From Roseburia zhanii (GTDB taxonomy: Bacteria; Bacillota; Clostridia; Lachnospirales; Lachnospiraceae): a stretch of 64,000 nucleotides of DNA. The position numbers were made by a program, and so were the translations under genes. The DNA lies in NCBI RefSeq assembly GCF_014287635.1, contig NZ_JACOPH010000009.1, positions 46,414 to 110,413 on the forward strand, in the 5' to 3' direction. The notes under the pieces were generated by a model. That model was not told the DNA's origin. It saw only the letters and a list, made by a program, of their open reading frames with translations, and searched no databases. Shown here piece after piece: positions 63,888 to 64,000 of the stretch; the stretch's first letter is position 1; each line of letters opens with the position of its first letter.

Positions 63888-64000
63888 GTGCGCCCAGCTA
63901 AGGGTGTGTAACCAAGTCGGTGGGAATCCGATTTATCCAAGGTCTAGCCAGCCAGATAATAGCGAGTCTTGGGATGTTGTTGGTAACAGCAACTGACAAG
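63888..64000 (+). mobile_element. group II intron, 5' end (continues beyond window)
   Basis: The sequence begins GTGCGCCCAG, the standard 5' end of bacterial group II introns, and CGCCC pairs with GGGTG a few bases later as in domain I. It starts 12 bases after the preceding stop codon. The intron-encoded reverse transcriptase would lie to the right of the window. Class (IIA/IIB) cannot be set from 113 bases. Confidence 0.8.

Overview
The window reads as a chromosomal segment of a low-to-mid GC, Gram-positive anaerobe of the Clostridia, most like a Lachnospiraceae gut commensal. The grounds are the tig-clpP-clpX-lon-engB cluster, a crotonase, an oxygen-independent HemZ, T-box control of ileS, strong AGGAGG ribosome sites, and large secreted proteins without an outer-membrane context. 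No rRNA or tRNA gene was seen.

Layout. 1-15.4 kb: the 3' end of an AAA+ ATPase gene, degV (minus), then the protein-quality-control run tig, clpP, clpX, lon, engB. This runs by overlap into a zinc/manganese ABC importer (znuA, znuC, znuB), a parvulin isomerase with a DUF4250 gene, and a GH13 amylase. A minus-strand pair (crotonase, proC) closes the block. 15.4-19.7 kb: a small degraded accessory island with short unknown genes, an XRE regulator, a HigB/HigA-type toxin-antitoxin pair with a visible operator, a frameshifted minus-strand remnant and an N-terminally truncated ADP-ribosylglycohydrolase. 19.7-31.1 kb: three very large secreted proteins; the first two share a nearly identical 465-bp 3' end plus terminator. 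31.1-51.8 kb: core genes again (aminotransferase, mutY, glf plus a glycosyltransferase, ileS, glgP, a Na+ symporter, a calcium-loop protein, a CPBP protease, a HAD/GNAT fusion, and rel - MBL hydrolase - hemZ).

51.9-64 kb: the left part of an integrative conjugative element of the Tn1549-like kind. It has DUF6075, DUF3970, ParA, ParB, a RepA_N initiator with seven 23-bp iterons inside its coding sequence, DUF6050, a two-gene cargo block between repeated terminator/hairpin units, PcfB, VirD4 and Maff2. After Maff2 come an XRE regulator, tnpV, and the bifunctional aminoglycoside resistance gene aac(6')-Ie-aph(2'')-Ia with an N-terminally clipped GNAT gene. The resistance pair appears to have been inserted into a small membrane-protein gene whose start (61433) and body (63360 onward) are now about 1.9 kb apart. 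The window ends inside the 5' end of a group II intron (63888 onward). No relaxase, VirB4 or integrase is in view, so those should lie beyond the right edge.

The most unexpected feature is a family of short non-coding elements (52-146 bp) with ends GTTRCTGTTCA/TGAACAGTAAC. One has a perfect 8-bp target duplication and another a 7/8 match. They sit in the transcribed leaders of ileS and rel and between degV and tig, so they may affect expression of stress and translation genes.
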